Origin: Bauldia sp965232525
GTDB lineage: Bacteria; Pseudomonadota; Alphaproteobacteria; Rhizobiales; Kaistiaceae
DNA length: 64,000 nucleotides
Reading direction: 5' to 3'
Assembly (NCBI RefSeq): GCF_965232525.1
Contig: NZ_OZ246980.1
Location: forward strand, 2,170,001 to 2,234,000
Positions within the stretch are counted from its first letter, which is position 1; each line of letters starts with the position of its first letter. Below are positions 43,273 to 51,837 of the stretch, piece by piece. A program made the translations under genes and the position numbers. The notes under the pieces are model-generated. The model saw nothing but the letters and a program-made list of their open reading frames with translations, searched no databases and was not told where the DNA came from.

Positions 43273-46200
43273 TCATTGGTTCTGCAGGAGGTCGAGGACC
43301 TGATCGGTCAACGTCTCCTTCTCATCGCCGTCCTTCTTGTCCTTCTTTTTGGACTTTTTCTTGTTGTCGTCTTTCTTTTTTCCGCCGTCCTGATCGGCCT
43401 TCTTCTTGTCCGCTTTCTTCTCGTCTTTCTTGTTGTCGCCGCCACCGAAAAGGTCGCCGCCGACGTTGCGGATCTGGTCGAGGGCGCCTTCGGGATCTTC
43501 CAGGACGCCCTGAACCTGATTTTGGATGATGCCCTGGACCTCCGGATAGATCTTGGGATCGCCGAGCGGGCCCTCGATCCGAACCGGAACGCCGTAATCC
43601 TTGAGCTGGCCCTTCCGATTGGCCACCTGCGGGTTGACGCTATAGGCGATACTCTGGGCCGGCAGGTCGATGGTGCCCGCGCCGTTCAACGCGAACTCCG
43701 GTCCGGCCATCACCAGGTCGTCGTTGGTCATCACCCCGTTGGCGATGATGAAGGTCGCGTTGATCTCGCTGAAGTCGGTGCGGTCGTTGCCGGGCCGCCA
43801 GCCAAGCAAGGTGTTGACGGAGAGGTTCTGGAGCATCGCCGGGATGTTGATGCCGAGGATCGCGCCGTTGCGAATCTCCATCGCGCCATCGCCGGCCAAG
43901 CCGGTGAGCAGCGCCGACTGGCTGGCCCCGGCGGTCTGGAGCGCGAAGGTGAAGTCGCCACGGCCCTCGACACGGCGAAAGCCGATCGCGTCGGTCAGGA
44001 ACGGTCCGGCGGCGACGTCCTGGAGCTGGAACGATGCCGCGACGGTCGGCGTGCCGCCGGCGCCGTCGATCCGCACCGCGCCCGTGCCGGCGCCTTCGTA
44101 GAGCGCCATCTCGGTGAGGCTCGCCTCAAGGGCGCCGCCGGCGAGCTGCACGGTGAGCGCCGACGGGCCGATGGTCACGGTGTCGGCGATGATCGATTCG
44201 GCGCGGAGGTTAAGGCTGGCGTCGACGGCGCCGAGTCCGCCGAAATCGATCGCCGCGTCGCCACTGCCGGCGTCGGTGGTGGCGCCGGAGGCCTCGAGAT
44301 AGGGCGTGACGTCAAGGACGCTCATCGCCAGCCCGGCCTTCACCTCAGGCTTGTCGGCGAAGACGATCTCGCCGGTGCCGATGCCGCGCGAGGCGTCCAG
44401 CGAAAACGCGGTCTTGTCGAAGGTGAAGCGATCGGGCGCCAGCGCCACCGTGCCGTCGATGGAGAAGGCGGCGAGGCCGCCGCCGGGCGCGATCGGCTGG
44501 CCAATCCAGGCGAGCAGGTCCCGCAGCGAGGGGGTGGCGATCGCCACCTTACCGGTGCCGAAGCCGTCAGCGCTGGCGACGCCGGCGAAACCGAAATTGA
44601 CGCGATTGGAGGAGGCGTTGAGCGAGACCTCCGACTCGGCCCCTTCGACCAGCGCCCTGGCGTTGGCGCGCGCGGCGATGGTGAACCGCTCGTCGCGCCA
44701 GGTCAGGGCACCGTCGAGGCTGACCGGGGAGCCCAGCGACTCGAACCGGGCGGTGACGTCGATGTCGTCGATCCGGTCGGCGGCCGCATCGCCGCCGACA
44801 TAATCGGCGATCTCGAGGCCAGTGGCGGTGCCGTCGGTGAGCGAGGCGGACCCGCTCGCCTCGAGGTTGGCTATCAGCGCGTCCGGCATAGCGCCGGCGG
44901 TGCGGAAGGCGACGTCGAGGCCGGCCGTGCCGGTGACCGGTGCTTGTGTCCCGGCCAATGCGGCCAGCGCCCCGACATCGAGGCCGTCGAGCCTTAGTGT
45001 GCCGGAGATCGCCGGCACGGCGTCGCGAGCGTCGACGGTAATCGTGCCGTTCCCGGGCGCGCCGGAGACGGTGACGGATCGGATCGTGGTGGTGAGGACG
45101 CCGCCGGCCACGCTCACATCGGCGCCAAGATCGGTCAGCGTAGCGTCACCGAGAACGATTTCGGCGGCGGTGATGTCAGCGTTCAGGTCGAACAGGCCGA
45201 GGGCGGAAAGATCGAGCGGTTCGTCTTCCGCTTCGGTTTCCTCGGCGGGGGCGAGCGCGGCGGTGTCGAGGCGGCCGAGCGCCAGCTTAAGGCCGATCCC
45301 CGGCCGGGCCCGGTCGTAGGCCATGCGCATGCCGCCGGCGACTGCGGTGCCGCCGATCTCGCCCTCCAGGGCCTCGACCAGGACATTGGCATCGTCGATC
45401 GCCACCGATCCGGAGAGTTCGAAGTCGGCGAAGGCCGGTGCCTCGGGCAGGGCCGCACCGAAACCGGCGAGGAAGCCAGCGAGCGAGTCGCCGCTCGCCT
45501 CAAGACCGCCGGTGAACAGGGCCGTGTCGGTCAGCGCGGTGCCGGCCAGCTTGGCGCTGCCACTCGCCGACCCCAAGGTCAGTTCGACCGGTATGTTGGT
45601 GAGCAGCGTGGTGACCGGCCGCTCGCCGACGCTGAGCGCAATCTGGTGAGTCTGGCCGCCCCAGGTGAACTGACCCTCGGCGCTGCCGGCGCCCACCATC
45701 TCCGGCATGGAGACTTCAAGGGTGAGCGCCTCGACGGTTTCGGTCGTGCCGCTGGCGACGTCCTGGTAGATGAGGGTGCCGTCAACGATGTTGACCCGGC
45801 GGATGGTGAGACGCTCCAAAGCGGTGAGCGCGTCCGCTACTGGTGCCTCGGCGCCACCTGGGGTCGATTCGATCAGCGCCTCGATACTTTGCGGATCGCC
45901 GGCGACCGGCGCCGGGTCCCAGTTGGTGGCGCCGGTTTCATCGACGGCGACGACGATCCGGGGCCGCTCGATGGTGACCGCATCGATCTCGACCTCACCG
46001 GAGATGAGCGGGATCAGGCTCAAGCCGAACGCCACGGAATCGACCGTGAAGGCCTCCGAGCCGCCATCAGCAGCGCCGAAGCCGATCCCCTCCGCCGACA
46101 GGCTGGCGGTGGGCAGGACACTCACCGACACCGGGCCGTCGATCCTGACCGGTTGGCCGGTGGCAGCTTCGATGCGGGCAATGAGTTCGTTCTTCACCGC

Positions 46201-46287
46201 GTCGGACGAGATGAACAGCGGCAAGGCGAGCAGTCCGCCGACAACGATGACGACAAGAGCGAGGAGTCCGATCAGCAGTTTTCTCAA
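43273..46287 (-). CDS. Large AsmA-family inner-membrane protein
   Basis: The 1004-aa protein has an N-terminal TM anchor (LLIGLLALVVIVVGGLLALPLFI) and a long periplasmic part. That part begins with the AsmA-type sequence IEAATGQPVRIDGPVSVSVLPTASLSAEGI and continues as repeated beta strands. Near the end is the AsmA C-terminal core with GRGDFTFALQTAGASQSALLTGLAGDGAMEIRNGAI. AsmA-like proteins are proposed phospholipid-transfer or outer-membrane assembly factors. The C-terminal ~50 residues are a Lys/Asp-rich tail (about 955-990) followed by LTDQVLDLLQNQ. It lies 33 bases after mutL. Confidence 0.88.
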   Translation of the reverse strand: MRKLLIGLLALVVIVVGGLLALPLFISSDAVKNELIARIEAATGQPVRIDGPVSVSVLPTASLSAEGIGFGAADGGSEAFTVDSVAFGLSLIPLISGEVEIDAVTIERPRIVVAVDETGATNWDPAPVAGDPQSIEALIESTPGGAEAPVADALTALERLTIRRVNIVDGTLIYQDVASGTTETVEALTLEVSMPEMVGAGSAEGQFTWGGQTHQIALSVGERPVTTLLTNIPVELTLGSASGSAKLAGTALTDTALFTGGLEASGDSLAGFLAGFGAALPEAPAFADFELSGSVAIDDANVLVEALEGEIGGTAVAGGMRMAYDRARPGIGLKLALGRLDTAALAPAEETEAEDEPLDLSALGLFDLNADITAAEIVLGDATLTDLGADVSVAGGVLTTTIRSVTVSGAPGNGTITVDARDAVPAISGTLRLDGLDVGALAALAGTQAPVTGTAGLDVAFRTAGAMPDALIANLEASGSASLTDGTATGLEIADYVGGDAAADRIDDIDVTARFESLGSPVSLDGALTWRDERFTIAARANARALVEGAESEVSLNASSNRVNFGFAGVASADGFGTGKVAIATPSLRDLLAWIGQPIAPGGGLAAFSIDGTVALAPDRFTFDKTAFSLDASRGIGTGEIVFADKPEVKAGLAMSVLDVTPYLEASGATTDAGSGDAAIDFGGLGAVDASLNLRAESIIADTVTIGPSALTVQLAGGALEASLTEMALYEGAGTGAVRIDGAGGTPTVAASFQLQDVAAGPFLTDAIGFRRVEGRGDFTFALQTAGASQSALLTGLAGDGAMEIRNGAILGINIPAMLQNLSVNTLLGWRPGNDRTDFSEINATFIIANGVMTNDDLVMAGPEFALNGAGTIDLPAQSIAYSVNPQVANRKGQLKDYGVPVRIEGPLGDPKIYPEVQGIIQNQVQGVLEDPEGALDQIRNVGGDLFGGGDNKKDEKKADKKKADQDGGKKKDDNKKKSKKKDKKDGDEKETLTDQVLDLLQNQ

Positions 46288-46320
46288 CGGGACCTTCCTT
46301 CGACGGTCACGGGACGCCGG

Positions 46321-48111
46321 TCACCGGCGCCCGAACAGGCGCTCGATGTCGGTGCGCTTGAGTTCCACATAGGTCGGCCGCCCGTGATTGCATTCGCTGG
46401 CGTTGGGCGTTGCCTCGATTTCGCGGAGCAGCGCGTCCATCTCTTCCGGCTTCAGCCGCCGCCCGGCCCGCACCGAGCCGTGGCAGGCCATGGTCGAGGC
46501 CACCTGATCGAGCCGGGTTCGCAGGCCGTCGGTGGTATCCCACTCGGCGAGCTGTTCGGCGAGATCGCGGGTCAGCGCCGCGGCGTCGATAGCGCCGAGC
46601 ATTGCCGGGGTCTCGCGGACGGCGACGGCGCCAGGGCCGAACTGTTCCAGCACCAGGCCCAGGGTTTCCAGGTCGGCGGCGCGCGCCATCAGGCGACCGA
46701 CATCGTCGGCCGGCAGGTCGACCACTTCGGGGATGAGCAGGATCTGCCGGGCGATGCCGTCTTCGTCCATCGCCCGTTTCAGCCGCTCGTAGACCAGGCG
46801 TTCGTGGGCGGCGTGTTGGTCGACGATGACGAGGCCGTCGTCGGTCTCGGCGACCACATAGGTCTCGTGCAGTTGAGCCCGGGCGGCACCGAGCGGATGG
46901 GCGGCGGCGTCGGGGACCGGATCAGCGGCGCGGACATCGGCCGAGGGGGGCGGCGTGTAGGCCGCCTGAGCCGGTTCGGTGAAACCCATCGCCGGCGCGG
47001 CCCTCCCACTTGCCGGAAGCGGTGCCTGCCATGCAGTCGCCGCCGGGTTCGATCTGGGGCGGGACATGCCCGGCCGGAAAGCGGCGATGGTGGCGCTCGC
47101 GGCGGTCGACGACGAGCGCGGTCCGCTACCGGCGAGCGCCTCGCGGATGGCGCCGACGATCAGCCCGCGGATCAGGCCGGGATCGCGAAAGCGGACATCG
47201 GCCTTGGTCGGATGCACGTTGACGTCGACTTCGGCCGGGTCGACTGTCACGAACAGCACCGCCGCCGGATAGCGGCCACTCTTCATCTGGTCGGCATAAG
47301 CGCCGCGCACGGCACCGAGCAGCACCTTGTCGCGCACCGGCCGGCCGTTGACGAAGAGATGCTGGGCGAGGCTGTTGGCACGGCTGAAGGTGGGCAGGCC
47401 CGTATAGCCAGTGAGCCGGGCGCCCTCGCGGACCGCGTCGATGGCGAGCGCATTGTCGATGAAATCGCGGCCCATCACCTGGCCGAGGCGGGTGCGGAGC
47501 GCGTCGTCGCCGGTCGCGGCAGGATAGTCGAGGGCGCTGCGGTCGCCGCCGAAGAGCGCAAAGCGGATTTCGGGATGGGCGAGCGCCAGCCGCCTGACCA
47601 CGTCGGTGATCGCCGCTGCCTCGGCCCGCTCCGACTTCAGGAACTTGAGACGCGCGGGGGTGGCGAAGAACAGGTCACGGACTTCGACCCGGGTGCCGGC
47701 CGACAGCGCCGCCGGGCGGACCGGGCCGACCCGGCCGCCCTCAACCGTGACCGCGAAGGCCTCGTCGGCGTCGCGGTGGCGGGAGGTGACGGTGAGGCGG
47801 GCGGCCGAACCGATCGAGGCCAGCGCCTCGCCGCGGAAGCCGAAGGAGCGGATGGCGTCGAGGCCGTCGTCGAGCTTGGAGGTGCAGTGGCGCTCCACCG
47901 CCAGCGGCAGGTCATCCGCGGCGATCCCGGCGCCGTCGTCGCTGACCCGGATCAGCGCCGCCCCGCCGCCGGCCGTAACCACCTCGATCCGGGTGGCGCC
48001 AGCATCGACGGCGTTTTCGGTGAGTTCCTTGACGACACTCGCCGGCCGCTCGACCACCTCGCCGGCGGCGATGCGGTTGACCATGGTGTCGGCAAGACGG
48101 CGAATCGGCAT
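46321..48111 (-). CDS. mutL: DNA mismatch repair protein MutL
   Basis: MutL couples MutS mismatch recognition to strand incision. The 596-aa protein has the GHKL ATPase N-terminus (NRIAAGEVVERPASVVKELTENAVDAGAT, DDGAGI, GFRGEALASI) and a proline/alanine-rich linker. The C-terminal domain keeps the endonuclease motif DQHAAHERLVYE and the downstream CNHGRPTYVEL, so it probably nicks DNA itself, as expected for organisms lacking MutH. An AsmA-family gene follows in the same orientation. Confidence 0.96.
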   Translation of the reverse strand: MPIRRLADTMVNRIAAGEVVERPASVVKELTENAVDAGATRIEVVTAGGGAALIRVSDDGAGIAADDLPLAVERHCTSKLDDGLDAIRSFGFRGEALASIGSAARLTVTSRHRDADEAFAVTVEGGRVGPVRPAALSAGTRVEVRDLFFATPARLKFLKSERAEAAAITDVVRRLALAHPEIRFALFGGDRSALDYPAATGDDALRTRLGQVMGRDFIDNALAIDAVREGARLTGYTGLPTFSRANSLAQHLFVNGRPVRDKVLLGAVRGAYADQMKSGRYPAAVLFVTVDPAEVDVNVHPTKADVRFRDPGLIRGLIVGAIREALAGSGPRSSSTAASATIAAFRPGMSRPRSNPAATAWQAPLPASGRAAPAMGFTEPAQAAYTPPPSADVRAADPVPDAAAHPLGAARAQLHETYVVAETDDGLVIVDQHAAHERLVYERLKRAMDEDGIARQILLIPEVVDLPADDVGRLMARAADLETLGLVLEQFGPGAVAVRETPAMLGAIDAAALTRDLAEQLAEWDTTDGLRTRLDQVASTMACHGSVRAGRRLKPEEMDALLREIEATPNASECNHGRPTYVELKRTDIERLFGRR

Positions 48112-48216
48112 CGAGAATCAGGCCCTTTGACGGCGGAGTCTGGTCGAATCATTGGGGCGAGGGAAGGGCGGGCGGATGATTCTGATGTGTATCCGCGTGC
48201 AGCTTTCCAAGCTGTT

Positions 48217-48239
48217 GTCCTCTGGCTTAACCAGAGGAC
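48217..48239. repeat. Palindromic repeat 1
   Basis: Arms gtcctctgg and ccagaggac (9 bp) around cttaa. Similar to the palindrome at 48319 with compensatory changes. Confidence 0.6.
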
Positions 48240-48318
48240 CCGGTGTCGCCCGCACGCGGTTTGGCAATGAGGTGTGGACGCGCGACGATGGCTTGCATCC
48301 GATCATCGGGTTCGATGG

Positions 48319-48341
48319 GTCCTCCGGTCGAGCCGGAGGAC
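48319..48341. repeat. Palindromic repeat 2
   Basis: Arms gtcctccgg and ccggaggac (9 bp) around tcgag; flanks read gatgg and gacgg. A degenerate relative lies near 49360-49386. Confidence 0.6.
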
Positions 48342-48430
48342 GACGGAGGAGTGGGTGGGACAGCCGGAGCAAACCGGGAGAGGGGGCGCAAAAGCGGGAA
48401 TCCCAAAGTCGCGGGCCCAGCTCAGACTGG

Positions 48431-48450
48431 ATCCCCGCCTGCGCGGGGAT
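48431..48450. repeat. Palindromic repeat 3
   Basis: Arms atccccgc and gcggggat around ctgc, followed by gagcggtggg. This is the common alphaproteobacterial ccccgcNNgcgggg type. Confidence 0.6.
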
Positions 48451-48574
48451 GAGCGGTGGGACGTAGCGGCCATGTCGCGATCATCACGACACCGGGGTTC
48501 CCTCACCCCGTGCGGGGAGGGTCGGGAAGGGGCGGTACCGATCGAAATCCACCCGGACCTGAGTCCGGTCGCTC

Positions 48575-48594
48575 GTCCCCGCGCAGGCGGGGAC
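48575..48594. repeat. Palindromic repeat 4
   Basis: Arms gtccccgc and gcggggac around gcag, an inverted relative of repeat 3. Confidence 0.6.
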
Positions 48595-48620
48595 CCAGTC
48601 CTTTGACTAGCCCCATCTGG

Positions 48621-48638
48621 TTCCCGCTTCCGCGGGAA
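48621..48638. repeat. Palindromic repeat 5
   Basis: Arms ttcccgc and gcgggaa around ttcc, followed by tgagcggtgggcgta, the same flank as repeat 3. Confidence 0.6.
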
Positions 48639-48733
48639 TGAGCGGTGGGCGTAAAGCTGCCACATGTCGCTTCTGTGAGACGGTGCAGGTGTGCTACGGG
48701 ACCGCGTCGTTACTTTATCGATTGAGGTTAACC

Positions 48734-49210
48734 ATGCGCTCCGCCCTTGTTGCCGTCACCATCATCGCGTTTCCGCCCATCGCGGTGGCGGAAGATCCGG
48801 GGCTATGCGCTGATCCGGATCTGTTTGGCCATGACCGCCAGGTCGTCTCCCTCGATCACGGCACGGATGGCGCTACGGCGGGCGATACGCGCACGGGGCG
48901 GATCACCCTGCACACCGCCGCGGGCGCCGAAGCGGTCGAGGCGATGTGGCACACCACCGTCTTGAAGCGGAGTGACGAAGGCAACGATGCCTACATGGGC
49001 GAGTATGCCTTTGAGGACGAACACGGCGTTCTGTTCGGCCGGTTCATACATGGCGCCAAGTTCGACTTTCATCAAATCGATCATCGTCCGCAGTCGCTGG
49101 ACGTTGCCATCCTCGGCGGCCTCGGCGCCTATCAGAACGCCACCGGTCTGATCGAGCTCGATCTCACCGCCGAGCCGATCGCCTACACATTCTCCGTTGC
49201 GTGCCAATAA
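48734..49210 (+). CDS. Exported protein, possible AOC-like barrel (paralogue of 19220 gene)
   Basis: The 158-aa protein begins MRSALVAVTIIAFPPIAVAEDPG with a signal peptide cleaved after VA. An attgaggttaacc ribosome site precedes it. The mature part has RITLHTAAGAEAV, YMGEYAFEDEHGVLFGRFI and, near the end, LGGLGAYQNATGLIELDL, then a C-terminal Cys. The GGxGAYxxATG block and overall layout parallel the exported protein at 19220-19726. The function is unknown; it is monocistronic. Confidence 0.65.
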   Translation: MRSALVAVTIIAFPPIAVAEDPGLCADPDLFGHDRQVVSLDHGTDGATAGDTRTGRITLHTAAGAEAVEAMWHTTVLKRSDEGNDAYMGEYAFEDEHGVLFGRFIHGAKFDFHQIDHRPQSLDVAILGGLGAYQNATGLIELDLTAEPIAYTFSVACQ

Positions 49211-49549
49211 GTCGCTGCGAATTCAGCCATCCTCTCACCGGGACCTCGCTCCGCGTCGTCCCTCCGACTTGATCGGAAGGCCCTTTTTAGCGGGCGCGCG
49301 GTTTGGCCGTGAAGCGTCAAGGCGGGCATCACGATCTTTGTCGGCGCAACGGTTTCGATGGGTCCTCTGTTCAAGTCGGAGGATGACGGAGAGTGGATGG
49401 AAACCGGTGGAGCAAACCAGGCAAGCCCGAGCCTAGAAGGATGCACTGTGCGGCAAGGATAAACGCGTCCAAAATTCGGCCGTTGTGCTTGGTCGCTGAA
49501 GCCGCAAGGTGAGGGGATGATCAGGGCTGCGTGATCTGTCCCTGCGCAG
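49211..49549. other. Intergenic region with degenerate palindromic repeats
   Basis: No gene is supported. It contains small inverted repeats such as tccga/tcgga (49263-49277) and a decayed copy of the gtcctcc..ggaggac palindrome near 49360-49386. The promoter of the next gene probably lies in the last ~100 bases. Confidence 0.6.
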
Positions 49550-50149
49550 ATGCCTCGTCTGGACTTACCGCCGGGGGTCCGACAGAATGACGCCGGGTTG
49601 TGGCTGAGCGGGGAATCGATCTTGGGGGGCGAAATCACTTGGGCAGTGTGGCTGCTCGCCGGTCTGCTGCTACTGGTCGTGGTTGTCTGGGTGCTGGTCG
49701 CAATCCACGCGCGGCGCCAGCGCCAGCGAGACGGCCGTCCTGAGGGGATCACCGGCTGGCTGGTAATCCCGGCAGCGCAATTGGTGCTGGGGCCGTTGGC
49801 CATCTTCGCCAGCATCGGGACCGAAATCGAAGTCCTGTCGATGGAGGGCAGCAGTCCCGAGAAAACCGCCCTTCACATCCTGATCGGCTTGTCGCTCGTG
49901 TTCGCGCTGTGGATTATTTACGTGGCGATTCGATTCTTCGAGAAGAAAAGCAATGCTCCTAGATTGTATAAATCAGTGCTAATCCTGTACTGGATATCGC
50001 CTCTGATCCAATATTTGGTATTTTCCCTTGGTATCGACTTAAGTATAACGCCTTTCCTGATTGCGTTTGCGATCCAGATCATTCCGACATTGATCTTTTT
50101 TTCTTACATCAACGTATCGAAACGGGTAGCGAATACATTTACGCGTTAG
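49550..50149 (+). CDS. DUF2569-like membrane protein
   Basis: The 199-aa protein has four hydrophobic segments, at about 29-51, 67-86, 105-127 and 140-190 (the last may be two). The stretch GITGWLVIPAAQLVLGPLAIFASI matches the start of DUF2569 domains. The function is unknown. The 3' third is markedly AT-rich compared with its neighbours. The polar N-terminus (MPRLDLPPGVRQND) may or may not be translated; a later start is possible. Confidence 0.72.
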   Translation: MPRLDLPPGVRQNDAGLWLSGESILGGEITWAVWLLAGLLLLVVVVWVLVAIHARRQRQRDGRPEGITGWLVIPAAQLVLGPLAIFASIGTEIEVLSMEGSSPEKTALHILIGLSLVFALWIIYVAIRFFEKKSNAPRLYKSVLILYWISPLIQYLVFSLGIDLSITPFLIAFAIQIIPTLIFFSYINVSKRVANTFTR

Positions 50150-50225
50150 GACTGCCTCGATCGAGCATGTTGCCTCGCTTCCGGCCCTGGAGATTGGCGA
50201 CGGGCTCGACGACACGGATAGCGCA

Positions 50226-51332
50226 CTACCCCTCATCCGGAAATGCGTCGACCATGCGGCCGATCCAGGTCCACATGGCGCGGCGGTCAACAAGGCCCTC
50301 GTTGTTACCGAGGCGGAGGACGATCAGGTCCTTTTCCGGCACCAGCAGCATGACCTGGCCGCCGCGACCGGAGCCGCGGAAGACGCCGGCGATATCGCGG
50401 CCGGGCATGCCGACCCACCAGCCGGCGCCGTAGAAATCTGCGGCGGTCGGGGTGCGGGCGAAGTCGACCCAGCCTTCAGGCAGCACGCGGGCGCCGTCCC
50501 ATTGCCCGTCGCGCAGGTAGAGCAGGGCGAAGCGGGCGAAGTCGCGCGCCGTCGCGTAGACGAAGGACGAACCAAGAAAGAGGCCGGCGGCGTCGAACTC
50601 GGGGATCGCGCTGGTCATGCCGATTGGGTCGAACAGGCCAGCGTCCATCCAGGCGCGCATCGCCGCCTGCCGCTCCTCCGGACTGGCGTCGGGGCCGGCA
50701 ACGATGTCGGTCAGTGCATCGGCGATCAGGTTCATGCCGGCGCTGTTGTAGTTCCAGGTGGTGCCGGGCTCGTTCTCCAGTGGTAGGGCCGCGGCGAAGG
50801 CGCCGACATCGTGCCGGCCCTCACCGAACAGCATCGGCCCAACGTCCGTCTGGCTCGGCAAGAGGTGGACCTCGCGAAAGCTCTGGCCGTCGGTCATGGT
50901 GAGCCACTGCCGCCACGGGATCGCCGCGCGCGGATCGTCCGCGGCCCAGCGGCTGTTGCCCATCGGCTCGTCGATGTCGATCAGGCCCTGCTCGACCGCA
51001 ACGCCGGCGATGGCCTGGGTGAACGATTTGGCCAGCGACCACGAGATCATGCGGGTATCGGCGTCGAAATCTGCGCCATAACGCTCGCGCACGATCCGGC
51101 CGCCCTGGACGATGATCACTGCGCTGGTGTTGCCATAGGCGTCGGGTTCGCCATCGAGTGCAACCGCGAGCGCGGCGTCGAGGGCGGCTTCATCGGTGCC
51201 CGGCGGCAGCGGGCCGGTGGCCCAGGTCTCGGTCGGCCATGGCACATCCGCCGGCTGTGGCGGCAGGGGCGTGAGGGCGGCGGCCGGAGTGATGGCGAGG
51301 ATCGCCGTGGCGGCGATCAGCACCCGTCGCAT
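50226..51332 (-). CDS. Beta-lactamase-fold serine hydrolase, exported
   Basis: This class C beta-lactamase/esterase-type protein (about 368 aa) has a signal peptide (MRRVLIAATAILAITPAAA). Its SxxK motif is SLAK (in ISWSLAKSFTQAIAG) and its YxN/YxS-like motif is WNYNSAGMNL. The third motif, normally KTG/HxG, appears as RGSGRGGQ. Members include esterases and D-amino-acid peptidases; true beta-lactamase activity is unlikely. The start is four bases after the upstream small gene; a longer frame to 51359 overlaps that gene. Confidence 0.88.
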   Translation of the reverse strand: MRRVLIAATAILAITPAAALTPLPPQPADVPWPTETWATGPLPPGTDEAALDAALAVALDGEPDAYGNTSAVIIVQGGRIVRERYGADFDADTRMISWSLAKSFTQAIAGVAVEQGLIDIDEPMGNSRWAADDPRAAIPWRQWLTMTDGQSFREVHLLPSQTDVGPMLFGEGRHDVGAFAAALPLENEPGTTWNYNSAGMNLIADALTDIVAGPDASPEERQAAMRAWMDAGLFDPIGMTSAIPEFDAAGLFLGSSFVYATARDFARFALLYLRDGQWDGARVLPEGWVDFARTPTAADFYGAGWWVGMPGRDIAGVFRGSGRGGQVMLLVPEKDLIVLRLGNNEGLVDRRAMWTWIGRMVDAFPDEG

Positions 51333-51336
51333 GCCG

Positions 51337-51639
51337 CTACGGAGCCGCACGGCAGCCATTGCCGTCGGCGTAGGTCGCTTGCGACGATATCAGCCCGGCG
51401 AAGGAGACAGTGACCGCTTGCTCGGTCGGGTCCCAGGCGAACCAGCGGGCCGTGAACGGATTGTAGTCGCCCTGGCACGACGCAAGATCGCGGCCGGCGA
51501 CGAACAGGCACGAACAGGTTTGCTTGGCGGCGTAGGCGGTGGCGATCCGGAGTGACGGGACGCCGTCGCGGACGATCAGGAACCCGAGCCCAGCGATGAC
51601 GACGATCGCGACGAACAGGAGGATGCGGCGGAGACGCAA
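51337..51639 (-). CDS. Small exported or membrane-anchored protein with four-cysteine core
   Basis: The 100-aa frame begins best at TTG 51639 (RLRRILLFVAIVVIAGLGFLIV, a TM or uncleaved signal). The rest reads AYAAKQTCSCLFVAGRDLASCQGDY, then FTARWFAWD and QATYADGNGCRAAP. This pattern is known to me as a small conserved protein preceding serine hydrolase genes in alphaproteobacteria. No ATG is available and the start is uncertain. It is probably cotranscribed with the beta-lactamase-fold gene. The function is unknown. Confidence 0.65.
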   Translation of the reverse strand: MRLRRILLFVAIVVIAGLGFLIVRDGVPSLRIATAYAAKQTCSCLFVAGRDLASCQGDYNPFTARWFAWDPTEQAVTVSFAGLISSQATYADGNGCRAAP

Positions 51640-51837
51640 AGGCCGGACCTTCGGCGGTTCGAACGGACGGCAATAGAGGTAGCGTCCGGCGGCGGCGTTA
51701 CAAGGTGTGGGGCAAGGACAGCGCGGTATCGATTGCGGGGCCGCGGCCGATCGACTAGAAGGGCGCCGGCTTCCGTTCAATCCAAACGAGCGCCGCGCGC
51801 CGCTGACCGGCCCGGCGACAACACACGCACGAGCATC

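Larger units (their letters stand above)
48112..48733. other. Gene-free, repeat-rich intergenic region
   Basis: I see no convincing gene here; the small frames are Arg/Pro/Ser-rich shadows. At least five palindromes are present, listed separately, and they share sequence blocks such as ggga(t/c)gagcggtgggacgta near 48450 and 48637. It looks like a cluster of REP-type repeat elements. The divergent starts of mutL and an exported protein gene flank it, so their promoters are probably inside. Confidence 0.7.

Noticed and set aside
43201..44997. 598-aa plus-strand frame opposite the AsmA gene
   Set aside because: Antisense shadow produced by GC-rich codon bias; Asp/Gly/Arg-rich with no domain.
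45646..48270. 874-aa plus-strand frame opposite the AsmA and mutL genes
   Set aside because: It is an antisense shadow of two genes with clear family motifs, and has no recognisable domain itself.
50226..51332. Calling the serine hydrolase a beta-lactamase resistance gene
   Set aside because: SxxK and YxS motifs are shared by many esterases, and the third motif is not a KTG.
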